DNA of 64,000 nt from Halomarinibacterium sp034670265 (lineage in GTDB: Bacteria > Bacteroidota > Bacteroidia > Flavobacteriales > Flavobacteriaceae). The notes beneath the pieces were generated by a model. The model saw only the letters and a program-made list of their open reading frames with translations, was not told the DNA's origin and ran no database searches. Each line of letters opens with the position of its first letter. Within the stretch, counting starts at the first letter, position 1. This document shows positions 16,582-26,193 of the stretch, in pieces. Location of the stretch: positions 157,135 to 221,134 of the forward strand of contig JAXMNU010000006.1 in the NCBI GenBank assembly GCA_034670265.1. The letters are read 5' to 3'. The translations under genes were made by a program, and so were the position numbers.

Positions 16582-16860
16582 ACTTTTGCAATATTCCGAA
16601 AGGCTTCATTTTTAGTAATAGTCAGATGGTGCTGAATTCCTTATTTGATGCCGCCAAATACCCCAAAATGATTGCAAGGCAATCTATTCATTTTGTTGTA
16701 TTTGCCACCCCGTTTACTGGGCTTTAGCAATATTCCGAATCATTCCACCAAATATGAAATAGTGAAAGGGTAATACCGAATACATTGGTTTTGTTATGCT
16801 AATATCTTCAAAATGATTGCAAAGCAATCTATTCATTTTGAAGAATTACCACCCCATTTA
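16578..16860. repeat. Two degenerate tandem copies of the SDR gene tail and its downstream flank
   Basis: This gap between convergent genes holds no intact gene. Read on the minus strand, 16714-16782 encodes Y-S-V-L-P-F-H-Y-F-I-F-G-G-M-I-R-N-I-A-K-A-Q and a stop. That is the C-terminus of the neighbouring SDR gene except for its last residues. A third, shorter copy at 16578-16600 reads R-N-I-A-K-V and a stop. The flank is repeated too: a 30-bp block with internal dyad symmetry (GATTGC / GCAATC) occurs at 16665-16694 and 16810-16839 with one mismatch, 145 bp apart. It is a decayed tandem array or a dispersed extragenic repeat. Confidence 0.85.
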
Positions 16861-18282
16861 TTATGTTTTTGCAATATTTCGAATCATTCCACCAAATATG
16901 AAATAATGAAAGGGTAATACCGAATACCAGTACAATCGACCCCATAAGCCTTTGGGTCTAAAAGTGGCAATTTGATGCAACACATTAGTATCATCTATTT
17001 TGAATTCCAACCAAGCTTCGCCAGGGAGTTTCATTTCGGCAAACAGCAGTAATCTTTTTTCATCCTTATCGGCATACAAGACACGCCAAAAATCCAATGC
17101 ATCTCCAGGATATATTTTATTAGGATGGGTTCGACCTCTTCGCAATCCTACTCCACCCACCAACTGGTCCATAAATCCTCTAATTTTCCAAAGCCAATTG
17201 CCGTAATACCATCCTTTTGTACCACCAATAGACCAAATGTTTTCTAAAACTTTTTCTGGATTAGAAACTTTTATCTTCTTTTCATCTTTTAAGCAGCCGT
17301 ATTTTGGTATTTGAATATACCCTTTTAAGTTACTAAAACGTCCAGCAACAAGGGAGTCTTTCCAACTAGAAATTACTAAATTCTGTTCAATCTTTATAAA
17401 TGCTTTTTTAATGGCTTCTCGATATGTAATAGGAGTAATGTCTAATATTTCTTGCAGTGTATTGTCTTTGGCAACCACTTCCATTTTCATACTATCTACA
17501 AGATTTACAGCAAGTTTATAACTCGTGGAGGTAACAAAATACAACCAATAGGAAGATAGTCTTGGCGACATTACGGGAACAGAAATAATCCACAATCGCA
17601 ACTTCCTCACCTTTGCATAAATCTTCAGCATTTGTTTATAGGTTAAAACATCCGGCCCTCCAATATCAAAAGACTGATTGTAACATTTTTCATGTAAAAT
17701 AACTCCCGAAAGAAAGGCTATAACATCTCTTATGGCTATGGGCTGTATCTTTGTTTTTAACCATTTGGGAGCAACCATTATGGGAAGTTTTTCGCATAAA
17801 TCACGAATAATTTCAAAAGAGGAACTTCCGCTACCAACCACAATTCCAGCCCTTAAAACAGTAAGATTATAACCTCCTTCGTATAAAATATCTTCTACTT
17901 TTTTTCTTGATGAAAGGTGTTTTGATAAATTTTCTTCATTTACTATCCCGCTTAAATACACTACCTGTTTCACCGAAGTTTGCGCCATGTATGTATTAAA
18001 GTTATAAGCAGCGTTGGCTTCGAGTGATTCAAAATCGGTAGTAGAAACACTCATCGAATGGATGAGGTAGTAAGCCATATCAATGTCTTTTGGGAAGCCT
18101 TCTAAATTGGGTTCTTTCAAAAAATCTACTTCAAAAAAAGCAACTCTTTTTTTAGTTTCAGGATCTAGAGAAATTCTATTTTTATCTCTAACACAGCAAA
18201 CTACTTCATGACCCCCTTCTAATAAAGCGGGCAGTAAACGCATGCCAATATATCCATTGGCTCCTGTAAGTAATATTTTCAA
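16861..18282 (-). CDS. NAD(P)-binding SDR protein with C-terminal DUF2867 domain
   Basis: A 473-residue two-domain protein. Residues 1-~300 are an atypical short-chain dehydrogenase/NmrA-like domain with G-A-N-G-Y-I-G-M-R-L-L at the N-terminus and Y-L-I-H-S-M-S, V-V-Y-L-S-G-I-V motifs. The canonical Y-x-x-x-K is not evident. Residues ~320-473 form a DUF2867-type domain (W-Y-Y-G-N-W-L-W-K-I-R-G-F-M-D-Q-L-V-G-G-V-G-L-R-R-G-R). The C-terminus has a hydrophobic segment. Substrate unknown; probably binds a dinucleotide and a lipid-like or quinone-like molecule. Its last ~23 codons are duplicated downstream. It is 18 nt from the next upstream gene and may be co-transcribed with it. Confidence 0.8.
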   Translation of the reverse strand: MKILLTGANGYIGMRLLPALLEGGHEVVCCVRDKNRISLDPETKKRVAFFEVDFLKEPNLEGFPKDIDMAYYLIHSMSVSTTDFESLEANAAYNFNTYMAQTSVKQVVYLSGIVNEENLSKHLSSRKKVEDILYEGGYNLTVLRAGIVVGSGSSSFEIIRDLCEKLPIMVAPKWLKTKIQPIAIRDVIAFLSGVILHEKCYNQSFDIGGPDVLTYKQMLKIYAKVRKLRLWIISVPVMSPRLSSYWLYFVTSTSYKLAVNLVDSMKMEVVAKDNTLQEILDITPITYREAIKKAFIKIEQNLVISSWKDSLVAGRFSNLKGYIQIPKYGCLKDEKKIKVSNPEKVLENIWSIGGTKGWYYGNWLWKIRGFMDQLVGGVGLRRGRTHPNKIYPGDALDFWRVLYADKDEKRLLLFAEMKLPGEAWLEFKIDDTNVLHQIATFRPKGLWGRLYWYSVLPFHYFIFGGMIRNIAKT

Positions 18283-18300
18283 ATAGTTGGACTTTTAAGT

Positions 18301-18732
18301 TTATATATCCTCAATTCTAGAAGAAGGTATGTTGTTTTTCAATTCTAGAATCCGATTCATAAATCGATGCACACTTCTGTCTTTTGGTTTTGCTTCTATT
18401 TTAATAAAGTAATCATCTCTGTAAATAGAATATTCGTCTGCTTTTCCTTTGTAAAGACTAAGCTTATAAAAAGGAATGATTAAAGCATACGATTCTAACA
18501 AAGATCGAAAACCCACAAGTATCCCATTAGGGCGTAATTCTATATTGCAAACATTTCGGTTGTTATCTAAAATGAGCAAATTGTGTATATGAACACTAGT
18601 TTCGGTAATCATTAATTTAGGAGAACCTATGCCTCCCATTTTAATTCGTTCCTTAAGTGAAAAGGGTTTCCCCAATTCCGAATCAATCTTTTTTGTAAAC
18701 TTTTTGTTGGTATACGAAACGTTTAAAATCAT
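18301..18732 (-). CDS. Conserved protein of unknown function
   Basis: A 143-residue protein without signal peptide or transmembrane segment. It looks like a small mixed beta-sheet domain with strands such as V-H-I-H-N-L-L-I-L-D, G-I-L-V-G-F-R-S-L and Y-A-L-I-I-P-F-Y-K-L-S-L-Y-K-G, then a basic segment (I-K-I-E-A-K-P-K-D-R-S-V-H-R-F-M). The pattern recalls PH-like or YcxB-like domains but I do not recognise it. It is encoded 18 nt upstream of the SDR gene on the same strand. Base composition is like its neighbours. Confidence 0.6.
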   Translation of the reverse strand: MILNVSYTNKKFTKKIDSELGKPFSLKERIKMGGIGSPKLMITETSVHIHNLLILDNNRNVCNIELRPNGILVGFRSLLESYALIIPFYKLSLYKGKADEYSIYRDDYFIKIEAKPKDRSVHRFMNRILELKNNIPSSRIEDI

Positions 18733-18883
18733 ATTATAATGGGAAATGCTATTTATTAATAAACATTCTAAATATTTTGTTTAAAGGTATTTAAATTTAA
18801 TTAAACAAGTGTTAATTTCAAGTTATAGTAATTTATATCACTAAAAACTAATACCTTTAAGTATAAATCTAAACTCACAACCT

Positions 18884-19090
18884 ATGAAAATTTTAAAAAC
18901 AGTATTGCTTGTCGTCGGTCTTGTTTTAATAGCTTTTGGTTTGTACAATGCCTTTGTTCCGCAAGAGGTTTTGGACATAGGTCCGCTCGAGGTTAATGCA
19001 AAAGAAGGGATGAGCAATCAAACTCTTGCCATGATTGGTCTTGGCGTGTTGGCTTTAATAGCAGGTGCTTTTTTAAAAAATAGAAAGTAA
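18884..19090 (+). CDS. Small two-TM membrane protein
   Basis: A 68-residue protein with two hydrophobic helices, residues ~4-23 (T-V-L-L-V-V-G-L-V-L-I-A-F-G-L) and ~45-63 (N-Q-T-L-A-M-I-G-L-G-V-L-A-L-I-A-G), and a short periplasmic or cytoplasmic loop rich in Glu. It ends in F-L-K-N-R-K. Proteins of this form (about 65 residues, F-G-L-Y-N-A-F-V-P-Q-E-V) are common in flavobacteria without assigned function. The 150-bp gap upstream is AT-rich with a possible -7 element TACCTTTA near 18851. Confidence 0.6.
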   Translation: MKILKTVLLVVGLVLIAFGLYNAFVPQEVLDIGPLEVNAKEGMSNQTLAMIGLGVLALIAGAFLKNRK

Positions 19091-19110
19091 GACCATTACT
19101 AAGCACTACT

Positions 19111-19136
19111 AATCCTTGAAAATTCTTGTATCTTTG
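19111..19136 (+). promoter_or_regulatory. argS promoter
   Basis: A TTG within CCTTGAAAA (about 19116) and a perfect -7 element TATCTTTG at 19129-19136, 20 nt before the argS ATG. Confidence 0.65.
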
Positions 19137-19156
19137 CCCCTTCAAAAAATGGGATT

Positions 19157-20941
19157 ATGACATTGCAGGAAACACTTTCTGAAAAAATTAAATCGGCATT
19201 ACAAAAGCTATACGGAGCAACACTTGAAACCATAGAGTTTCAAGCTACCCGTAAGGATTTTGAGGGCGATATTACGGTAGTTGTTTTCCCGATGCTTCGT
19301 GTGGTAAAAGGAAACCCTGTGCAAATAGGGGAGGCGATTGGAAATTATTTAATTGAAAATGTTCCTGAAGTTGCCAAGTTTAATGTGGTGCAAGGTTTTC
19401 TAAATATTGTATTGAGCGATGCATACTATTTAGACTTTTTCAATACCGTTTCAGATTTCTCAACTTTTGGCATCATCCCTCAAGGGACCGAAGCGATGAT
19501 GGTAGAGTATTCCTCTCCAAACACCAATAAACCACTTCATTTAGGGCATATCCGAAATGTGTTGTTGGGGTATTCTGTTTCAGAAATTTTAAAAGCCTCA
19601 GGGAAGAAAGTTTATAAAACCCAAATCATTAACGACCGCGGAATACATATTTGTAAAAGCATGCTGGCTTGGAAAAAATTTGGTAAAGGAGAGACTCCGC
19701 AATCTAGTGGGTTGAAGGGGGACAAATTGGTTGGAAATTATTACGTAAAATTTGATAAAGAATATAAAAAAGAAATTGAAGCCTTAAAGTCTGAAGGTAG
19801 ATCAGAAGAAGAAGCAAAGGCTGAAGCCCCCTCCATTATTGAAGCCCAAGAAATGCTACGAAAGTGGGAAGCGGGAGATGCCGAAACAGTGGAATTGTGG
19901 AAAAAAATGAATGGTTGGGTATATGATGGATTCGAAAAAACCTATGAAAAATTAGGCGTTGATTTTGATAGCTATTACTATGAAAGTGACACTTACCTTT
20001 TAGGAAAAGATAATATTGAAGAGGGCTTAAAAAAGGGAGTTTTTTATAGAAAGGATGACGGCTCTGTTTGGTGCGATTTAACCGATGAAGGCCTTGACGA
20101 AAAAATCGTCTTACGAAGCGATGGAACGGCAGTGTATATGACCCAAGATATTGGAACTGCCATTCAACGAGTAAAAGACCATCCCGATGTGAATGGAATG
20201 ATTTATACCGTTGGTAACGAACAGGATTACCATTTTAAAGTGCTGTTTCTCATCTTGAAAAAATTAGGCTATAGTTGGGCAGAAAATCTGTATCACTTAA
20301 GCTATGGTATGGTAGATCTACCTTCCGGAAAGATGAAAAGTAGAGAGGGAACAGTAGTAGATGCAGATGATTTGGTAGATGAAATGGTGGATACTGCACG
20401 CGCGATTTCTGAAGAGCTTGGAAAGATCGATGACCTTTCCACCGAAGAAAAGGAGGAGCTTTACAAAATCATTGGGTTGGGTGCGTTAAAATATTATATA
20501 CTTAAAGTAGATCCTAAAAAACGAATTTTATTTGACCCAAAAGAAAGTGTGGATTTTCAAGGAAATACCGGACCATTTATTCAATATACCTATGCAAGAA
20601 TTCAATCTATTTTAAGAAAGGCTGATTATTCAAATAAGCACTTCGACAAGCTCAGTGTGACAAATTTAAATTTAGAAAATAAAGAAAAAGAGTTGTTAAA
20701 ACAGCTTCAGTTGTTTCCAGAAAAAGTTCAGGAAGCGGCATCTAATTACAGCCCAGCGCTCATTGCTAATTACACCTATGATTTGGTAAAACTGTACAAT
20801 TCGTTTTTTCAGAATATCTCCATCTTTGGAGCAAATACCGAAGCGGAAAAGAATTTCAGAGTAGCCCTTTCCAAGGCTGTGGGCGATGTCATAAAATCTG
20901 CTTTTGGGTTATTAGGGATTGGAGTTCCCGAACGAATGTAA
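19157..20941 (+). CDS. argS: Arginyl-tRNA synthetase
   Basis: A 594-residue class Ia synthetase charging tRNA-Arg. The Add-1 N-terminal domain (1-~105) is followed by the HIGH-type motif S-S-P-N-T-N-K-P-L-H-L-G-H-I-R-N. A KMSKS-like loop reads L-P-S-G-K-M-K-S-R-E-G-T-V-V. The C-terminal DALR anticodon-binding domain (~470-594) contains S-P-A-L-I-A-N-Y-T-Y-D-L-V-K-L-Y-N and ends P-E-R-M. Length is typical. It converges with the response regulator gene with a single base between the stops. Confidence 0.98.
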   Translation: MTLQETLSEKIKSALQKLYGATLETIEFQATRKDFEGDITVVVFPMLRVVKGNPVQIGEAIGNYLIENVPEVAKFNVVQGFLNIVLSDAYYLDFFNTVSDFSTFGIIPQGTEAMMVEYSSPNTNKPLHLGHIRNVLLGYSVSEILKASGKKVYKTQIINDRGIHICKSMLAWKKFGKGETPQSSGLKGDKLVGNYYVKFDKEYKKEIEALKSEGRSEEEAKAEAPSIIEAQEMLRKWEAGDAETVELWKKMNGWVYDGFEKTYEKLGVDFDSYYYESDTYLLGKDNIEEGLKKGVFYRKDDGSVWCDLTDEGLDEKIVLRSDGTAVYMTQDIGTAIQRVKDHPDVNGMIYTVGNEQDYHFKVLFLILKKLGYSWAENLYHLSYGMVDLPSGKMKSREGTVVDADDLVDEMVDTARAISEELGKIDDLSTEEKEELYKIIGLGALKYYILKVDPKKRILFDPKESVDFQGNTGPFIQYTYARIQSILRKADYSNKHFDKLSVTNLNLENKEKELLKQLQLFPEKVQEAASNYSPALIANYTYDLVKLYNSFFQNISIFGANTEAEKNFRVALSKAVGDVIKSAFGLLGIGVPERM

Positions 20942-20942
20942 C

Positions 20943-21584
20943 TTATTTGTGAAGTTCGTATTCTAAAGCAATACGAACCAATCCTGCAGTATTACGAGCG
21001 CCTGTTTTAATAAGCATATTTCTACGGTGGGTTTCTACAGTACCAAAGCTAATAAAGAGTTTTTCGGCGATTTCTTGAGTGGTGCATTCTTCGAGAATGA
21101 GTTCCAAAATTTCCTTTTCACGACGCGATAAACTAGGAAAAGGGCTTTGCGTTATTTGTTGAGAACTTTTTGAAACACTATTTACAATAATTTCGTTCAC
21201 CGTATCGTCAAGATAGGTTTTGCCGTTATACACATCTTGTATTGCTTCTATAATTTCGTCTTGACCAGCATTTTTTAAAACATAACCTTTTGCACCGCTT
21301 TTAAGCATCAATTTAATGAGACTGCTCTCTTTGTGCATAGAAATGGCAATGACCTTTATTTCAGGTTGAATTTTAAGCATTTCTTTGCAGGTATCTATTC
21401 CATTAATCCCAGGCATATTAATATCTAAGAGCACAACGTCTGGATGAAGTTGTTGTAGTTTTTCAATTCCCTCCTCGCCACTCAAAGCAGTACCAATAAC
21501 TTGAATGTTAGTCTGGTTTTCGAGAAGAAGTGTCATTCCATCTATCACCATTTTATGATCATCAACGATTAAAACTTTTATCAT
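20943..21584 (-). CDS. LuxR/NarL-family response regulator
   Basis: A 213-residue two-domain regulator. The receiver domain (1-~120) has the acidic pair D8/D9, the phosphoacceptor D54 in V-V-L-L-D-I-N-M-P-G, and K105 in G-Y-V-L-K-N-A. The C-terminal LuxR helix-turn-helix (~150-210) reads L-S-R-R-E-K-E-I-L-E-L-I ... T-Q-E-I-A-E-K-L-F-I-S-F-G-T-V-E-T-H-R-R-N. Its ATG overlaps the stop of the kinase gene by 4 nt (translational coupling), so the two form a cognate pair. Target genes are not evident. Confidence 0.93.
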   Translation of the reverse strand: MIKVLIVDDHKMVIDGMTLLLENQTNIQVIGTALSGEEGIEKLQQLHPDVVLLDINMPGINGIDTCKEMLKIQPEIKVIAISMHKESSLIKLMLKSGAKGYVLKNAGQDEIIEAIQDVYNGKTYLDDTVNEIIVNSVSKSSQQITQSPFPSLSRREKEILELILEECTTQEIAEKLFISFGTVETHRRNMLIKTGARNTAGLVRIALEYELHK

Positions 21585-23542
21585 GACAATGGAATATTAA
21601 TAGTTACTGAAGTTCCTTTTGTGGGCTGGCTATCCCAATTTATAGTTCCATCTAGGTATTGTACTCTGCTATTAATACTTTTAAGGCCAAGTCCACCTTT
21701 TGCAATGGCTTGTTCGTAATGAAATCCTTTTCCGTCATCTTCTATAATGAGATTCAATTCATTTTTATATCCTAAAATCTGAATTAAAATCGTTTTGGCG
21801 TTAGCGTGCTTTCGAATATTGGAAATTATTTCCTGCACCAATCTATAAATCATGACTTCTTTAGTAGCTTCAATTTTTTTGGGTACATGATTTATTTCAA
21901 GGGTTGTTTCAAATCCTTCATCCCTTAAATTTTCTGCTATATCTTCGACTGCACCTTGTAGCCCAGAAATACTCAATGCGTGAGGCATCATATTATGAGA
22001 AATTCTACGAACTTCAATGCACGCTTCATCAATAAGATTATTTGTTTTTGCGGTAATATTTAACTGTTCTAGTTGCTCAATTTCTTTCTGAATGGTCGTA
22101 AAATGAGCCTTTACCGTACTAAGTAAACCGCCAAGGCTGTCGTGAAGATCTTTGGCGATTCGAAGGCGTTCGGCTTCTTGTCCTTCAATCATGCTGTTAA
22201 GGGCTAAAAGTTTATTTTTTTGTTGTAAGTCTGTGATTTCTTGGTCTTTAATAGCTTGTTTTTGAGCTGCAATAGTCTTTTGATCCTTTAGTCTTTTTTG
22301 AAAGAAGATAAACGATAAAAGTAATAAGACCCCTAATCCAATAAGCCCATACAAAATTTGATTTTTTTCTCGTGCTTCTTTTTCTATGGTTAGATTTTGT
22401 TCTAAAATTTTTCGTTCTTTCTTTTCAGTGTCAAATTTTACTTCCAACTCTGCAATGTTTCGTTGCATGCTCTCCGAAGTTATACTATCTCGCAATGTAG
22501 TTTCCATCGTCTTATAGGTATATGCATCCTTATAATTAGCTGCAGCGAGATTAATATTTGCCAATGTTAGTAATACATCCAACTTTACTTGAGGTTTTTT
22601 AACCTTTTCTAATTTTTGAAGTGCTCTCTCTAAATATGGAATTGCATTTTGTGGGGTATTCATTTTTTCATAAGTATTTGCCAATGCAATGGCACTATAC
22701 GCATGTGAATTGATACTATTTAAACTATCGCTAATTCTAATAGATTCCTTGAGTTGAGGTATGTTTGAAGGATCTGCTCGCTTGTCAAAAATGCTTTTGA
22801 TAGGCATATGACCAGCTGGAGTATTGGGATGTGCTTCTTCGTATAATTCAGAAAGTGCTTCGGTATATTTTGCCAATTCTATGGGCTTGTCTAATTGTGA
22901 AAAATGTTCCACAACTATGTAAATTGCAAAACGTTTTGTTGGACTATTTTCGTAATCCTCAATGGCGTTGTACATTTTTCTGTAATATTCGGTATGCTCT
23001 TCAAGATCACTCATCACTCCTTGCAACAACCCTTTATGATAATAAACATTCCAAAGAAAATCATCATTTTCGGGCTTTTCGGCAAGTATTTCTGCGGTGT
23101 TAAAATGAAAGAGTGCCTTATCTACTTTATTTTGATATAAATAGGTGTTTCCAACAGATAGATGATATTCGGTAATAGCCCTTTCGTCATTCAACTTTTG
23201 AGCAATTTCTAGACCTAAAAGCTTGTATTTTAAGGCATCGTCGGTTAAGCCCTGTTGCGATAGTTTTTGACTATATTTTCTATAGATACACATTTTACCC
23301 AAGTTGGTAGTATCCTTAGATAAAGCATATTCAAAAAGCGATTGGGCTTCGGCTTGTGATTTAAGAATTATGGTATTGATATAGGAATATGCATCTTTTT
23401 TTTCTTGATACGATTTTGATCCAACGACCAAAAGCACACTATCTATCTTCTTTTGTACATCGTTTTGAGAATTTCCATCTTTCGGAATAAAAAGTAAGAT
23501 GATTATAAAAAAAGAATACCCTATGTTTCTAAAGAAATTCAT
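21581..23542 (-). CDS. TPR-containing sensor histidine kinase (HisKA_3/DesK type)
   Basis: About 653 residues from the ATG at 23542; an upstream ATG at 23578 would add 12 residues. The chosen start gives a normal signal peptide (F-F-R-N-I-G-Y-S-F-F-I-I-I-L-L-F-I-P) and lies just after a -7-like TATCTTTT. Residues ~30-370 are tetratricopeptide-like repeats in the periplasm. A transmembrane helix follows (Y-G-L-I-G-L-G-V-L-L-L-L-S-F-I-F-F), then a coiled coil, the phosphorylation motif R-I-A-K-D-L-H-D-S-L-G-G, and an HATPase domain with E-D-D-G-K-G-F and G-G-L-G-L-K-S-I. It presumably phosphorylates the overlapping NarL-type regulator. The signal is unknown. Confidence 0.9.
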   Translation of the reverse strand: MNFFRNIGYSFFIIILLFIPKDGNSQNDVQKKIDSVLLVVGSKSYQEKKDAYSYINTIILKSQAEAQSLFEYALSKDTTNLGKMCIYRKYSQKLSQQGLTDDALKYKLLGLEIAQKLNDERAITEYHLSVGNTYLYQNKVDKALFHFNTAEILAEKPENDDFLWNVYYHKGLLQGVMSDLEEHTEYYRKMYNAIEDYENSPTKRFAIYIVVEHFSQLDKPIELAKYTEALSELYEEAHPNTPAGHMPIKSIFDKRADPSNIPQLKESIRISDSLNSINSHAYSAIALANTYEKMNTPQNAIPYLERALQKLEKVKKPQVKLDVLLTLANINLAAANYKDAYTYKTMETTLRDSITSESMQRNIAELEVKFDTEKKERKILEQNLTIEKEAREKNQILYGLIGLGVLLLLSFIFFQKRLKDQKTIAAQKQAIKDQEITDLQQKNKLLALNSMIEGQEAERLRIAKDLHDSLGGLLSTVKAHFTTIQKEIEQLEQLNITAKTNNLIDEACIEVRRISHNMMPHALSISGLQGAVEDIAENLRDEGFETTLEINHVPKKIEATKEVMIYRLVQEIISNIRKHANAKTILIQILGYKNELNLIIEDDGKGFHYEQAIAKGGLGLKSINSRVQYLDGTINWDSQPTKGTSVTINIPLS

Positions 23543-23646
23543 TGGTAAAAGATATGATTTTTTAAGATAAAACAGCATCCCAACGCATGGCTAAGATAAT
23601 GCTATGAAATTTTTAAAAACTCTATGAATTCATAGATTTATGGAAG

Positions 23647-26193
23647 CTAAAACAGGAGTTGCACTGAGAAATTAGGGGTAAACCCAAGGGAGCGTTCTTC
23701 AATTCTGTTTATTTTTGAATCAAAAGCAGTGTCATCCTCAAGAGCATATCTCCTATTAAGAATATTGTCTTGGCTGGTAACATTAAGTAGCGCTAGGTTA
23801 AATTTTGCATCGAGATTTTCAGTAATTTCCCAAAGATATTCAGCAGATACATCTAACCTAATAAATTCCGGTAAGCGTTCTTCGTTTGGTGAATTATAAG
23901 GAATAGAAAGGATGCCATCTTCAAAAACGAGTGGTTCTTCGGAAGGTGTTGTAAAAGGTTTTCCCGTTCGCCAATTGAGTCCAGCAGCTAGTTTAAAATT
24001 GTTTATTTGATAGGTGCTTGCAATAGTTACCGTATGCGTAATGTCAATATTGTTAGGAAATTCGCTAGGCGAAAAATTTTCAAAATCATAATCATTTTTA
24101 CTATATCCATAGCTTGCCCAACCACTATAATTCTTCCACTTTTTATTAAGTGTAATCTCAACCCCTTTTACTGAATAGTTTCCAATATCATTAGAAAATT
24201 GAAACTGATTTTGAAACCCTTGGCTTTTACTAGTAATTCCTTCTACCGTTTTATAATAACCTTCTGCATTAATAAACCAGCCATCACTGTTATATAAGAA
24301 ACCTAAGGATCCTTGCTTGCTTTTTTTAATGGGTATCGTTTCACCATTTGCCAACACCCATCGTCTTTTTTCCACTCCCAAAAAATCACTTTGTAAATCG
24401 ATGCGTTGCGTAACAGACTGACTTTTAAACTCTCCAGCCAATTCAAAAGCGAAACCATCTGCAATTTCTTGGTATAAATTAAATCGTGGTTCAATGATGA
24501 CTTCATCCAATTTTTCAAAGTAGTTTCCTCGCAAGCCACCATTAATTCTTGTTTTTTTATTTAAAGAGGAATACAAAAGTTCTCCGTAAACAATGTGCGA
24601 CCGTAATACATTTTTTTCATAATCTCTAAAACGCGGAAGATTCACATCTTGGGTATTGGCAATACCAATTTCTGAAAAATGATACCCAGACCGAAGCTGT
24701 AATCTATCTGAAAATTTTAATTGAGAATTGAGTTTTGCCGTAAGTTCCAATACCTCATTCTCCTGATTAATTTCTTGAAGCGTAAAGATATCTTGATTTA
24801 CAGCATCCAATAAATAGTGTGAAACTTGAAACGAAGCATTGGTTAAAAAACTTGTAGACCATTGTCTTTGCCAATCAATACCGGCCCCTTCACTTTTTTG
24901 TTCCAACCTACTAGTTTCCTCATTTTCTTCAAGTCTTTCTGTAAACTCAAAATGATTCTCCATCGCAATAAAGTTGAATCTTACTTTGTCTTTTTCTGTA
25001 AGATCCCAAAGAATTTTTCCACCTACATCAAAAAAGTAGAAATCTTCTCTAATTTGAAGGTTAGAAATATCTTGAGCATTTTGCAGATTGGTAATTTCGG
25101 TATCTTGAAAAATTCTGTTGGAAAAATTAGTATAAGCAGGCGTTTCAATGATTCCATTAATTGACGTCCTTCCTGAAATTTGAAATCCTAAGGTATTGGA
25201 GATAGGAACTTCCACAAACGCATTGGCATTAATAAGGTTGGTTCCAATACCACCTCTTATTTTTTGAGCAATATTATTGTTCGAAGACATATCAATTACC
25301 CCAGAAACACTTTCTCCAAACGATGAAGGAGTTCCGTTTTTATAAACAGATACTTCTTTGGTGAGATTAGGATTAAAAGCAGAAATAAGACCAAAAAAAT
25401 GTCCTGTTTGGTACATTCTAATTCCTTCCCAAAGAATTAAGTTTTCATCATTAGCACCTCCACGAATGTTTATGGTCGAGATAGTTTCGTTACTACTTTG
25501 CACTCCTGGAAGCGCCTGCACCATTTGTAACACGTCATTTTCGGTCTGCCCGGGAAGTAACCCAAAGTTTTGAGTTCTTAAACTCGTAGATCCGTTTACA
25601 TTACGGCTAATCCCACGAACCAAAACATTGCTAATAAGCACTTCATTTAACCTTGAAATAGAAGGAAAGAGTACAATTTCTGGACAACTAGCTGATATAA
25701 AAGAACTACTTATAGCAAGTGTTTCAAACCCAATATGACTAATTGTTATCGCTTCAGAAATATAGCTATTTGGCACATAAAATACTCCGTCTTTATTGGT
25801 AACCGTTGCATACTCATTTATTCCTATTAAAATGGAAGCACTCTCCAATGGTAGTCCGGAGTTACCATCAATAACTTTTCCACAGTAATTGGAAGCTATG
25901 ACCTCTTTTCTTGAAATAGAATAGTATCGATCACTAATTTTCACAAATTGAAAAGGGGTGCGTGAATTTAAATGCTCAATACTTTCTGAGAGTGAGGCCG
26001 ATGGGGGAGGATTTGCAATGCGAATTCCTTGAATATCAGATTCAACAAAAGAAAATCGAACCTCGTGTTTTACTTCTAATTCCGATATTATTTCTGTTAA
26101 TGGTAGCATTTCTTGAGCAACCATTAAGGCTTGGAAAAAGAATAAAAAGAGGCAAAGTAAAGTTGATTGTTGTTTAGTTACTGTTCTTTGCAT
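23647..26193 (-). CDS. TonB-dependent signal-transducing outer-membrane receptor
   Basis: An 848-residue receptor. Domains in order: signal peptide (to ~27); STN/secretin-TonB N-terminal domain (~28-95: L-T-E-I-I-S-E-L-E-V-K-H-E-V-R-F-S-F); carboxypeptidase-regulatory-like domain (~103-180: G-K-V-I-D-G-N-S-G-L-P-L-E-S-A-S-I-L-I); plug (~200-310: L-P-G-V-Q-S-S-N ... I-N-I-R-G-G-A-N-D-E-N-L-I-L-W-E-G-I); and a 22-strand-type barrel ending S-V-Q-L-L-F. The STN domain is the part that signals to FecR-type anti-sigma factors, and the gene overlaps fecR by 20 nt. No SusD partner is present. Ligand unknown. Confidence 0.9.
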   Translation of the reverse strand: MQRTVTKQQSTLLCLFLFFFQALMVAQEMLPLTEIISELEVKHEVRFSFVESDIQGIRIANPPPSASLSESIEHLNSRTPFQFVKISDRYYSISRKEVIASNYCGKVIDGNSGLPLESASILIGINEYATVTNKDGVFYVPNSYISEAITISHIGFETLAISSSFISASCPEIVLFPSISRLNEVLISNVLVRGISRNVNGSTSLRTQNFGLLPGQTENDVLQMVQALPGVQSSNETISTINIRGGANDENLILWEGIRMYQTGHFFGLISAFNPNLTKEVSVYKNGTPSSFGESVSGVIDMSSNNNIAQKIRGGIGTNLINANAFVEVPISNTLGFQISGRTSINGIIETPAYTNFSNRIFQDTEITNLQNAQDISNLQIREDFYFFDVGGKILWDLTEKDKVRFNFIAMENHFEFTERLEENEETSRLEQKSEGAGIDWQRQWSTSFLTNASFQVSHYLLDAVNQDIFTLQEINQENEVLELTAKLNSQLKFSDRLQLRSGYHFSEIGIANTQDVNLPRFRDYEKNVLRSHIVYGELLYSSLNKKTRINGGLRGNYFEKLDEVIIEPRFNLYQEIADGFAFELAGEFKSQSVTQRIDLQSDFLGVEKRRWVLANGETIPIKKSKQGSLGFLYNSDGWFINAEGYYKTVEGITSKSQGFQNQFQFSNDIGNYSVKGVEITLNKKWKNYSGWASYGYSKNDYDFENFSPSEFPNNIDITHTVTIASTYQINNFKLAAGLNWRTGKPFTTPSEEPLVFEDGILSIPYNSPNEERLPEFIRLDVSAEYLWEITENLDAKFNLALLNVTSQDNILNRRYALEDDTAFDSKINRIEERSLGFTPNFSVQLLF

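Noticed and set aside
16714..16785. Mini-ORF M-Y-S-V-L-P-F-H ... R-N-I-A-K-A-Q as a real small gene
   Set aside because: Its sequence is a copy of the neighbouring gene's tail and the ATG directly before it seems fortuitous; treated as repeat remnant.
22831..23140. Two plus-strand open frames inside the histidine kinase gene
   Set aside because: Antisense to a well-supported kinase with intact TPR and catalytic motifs; no independent evidence.
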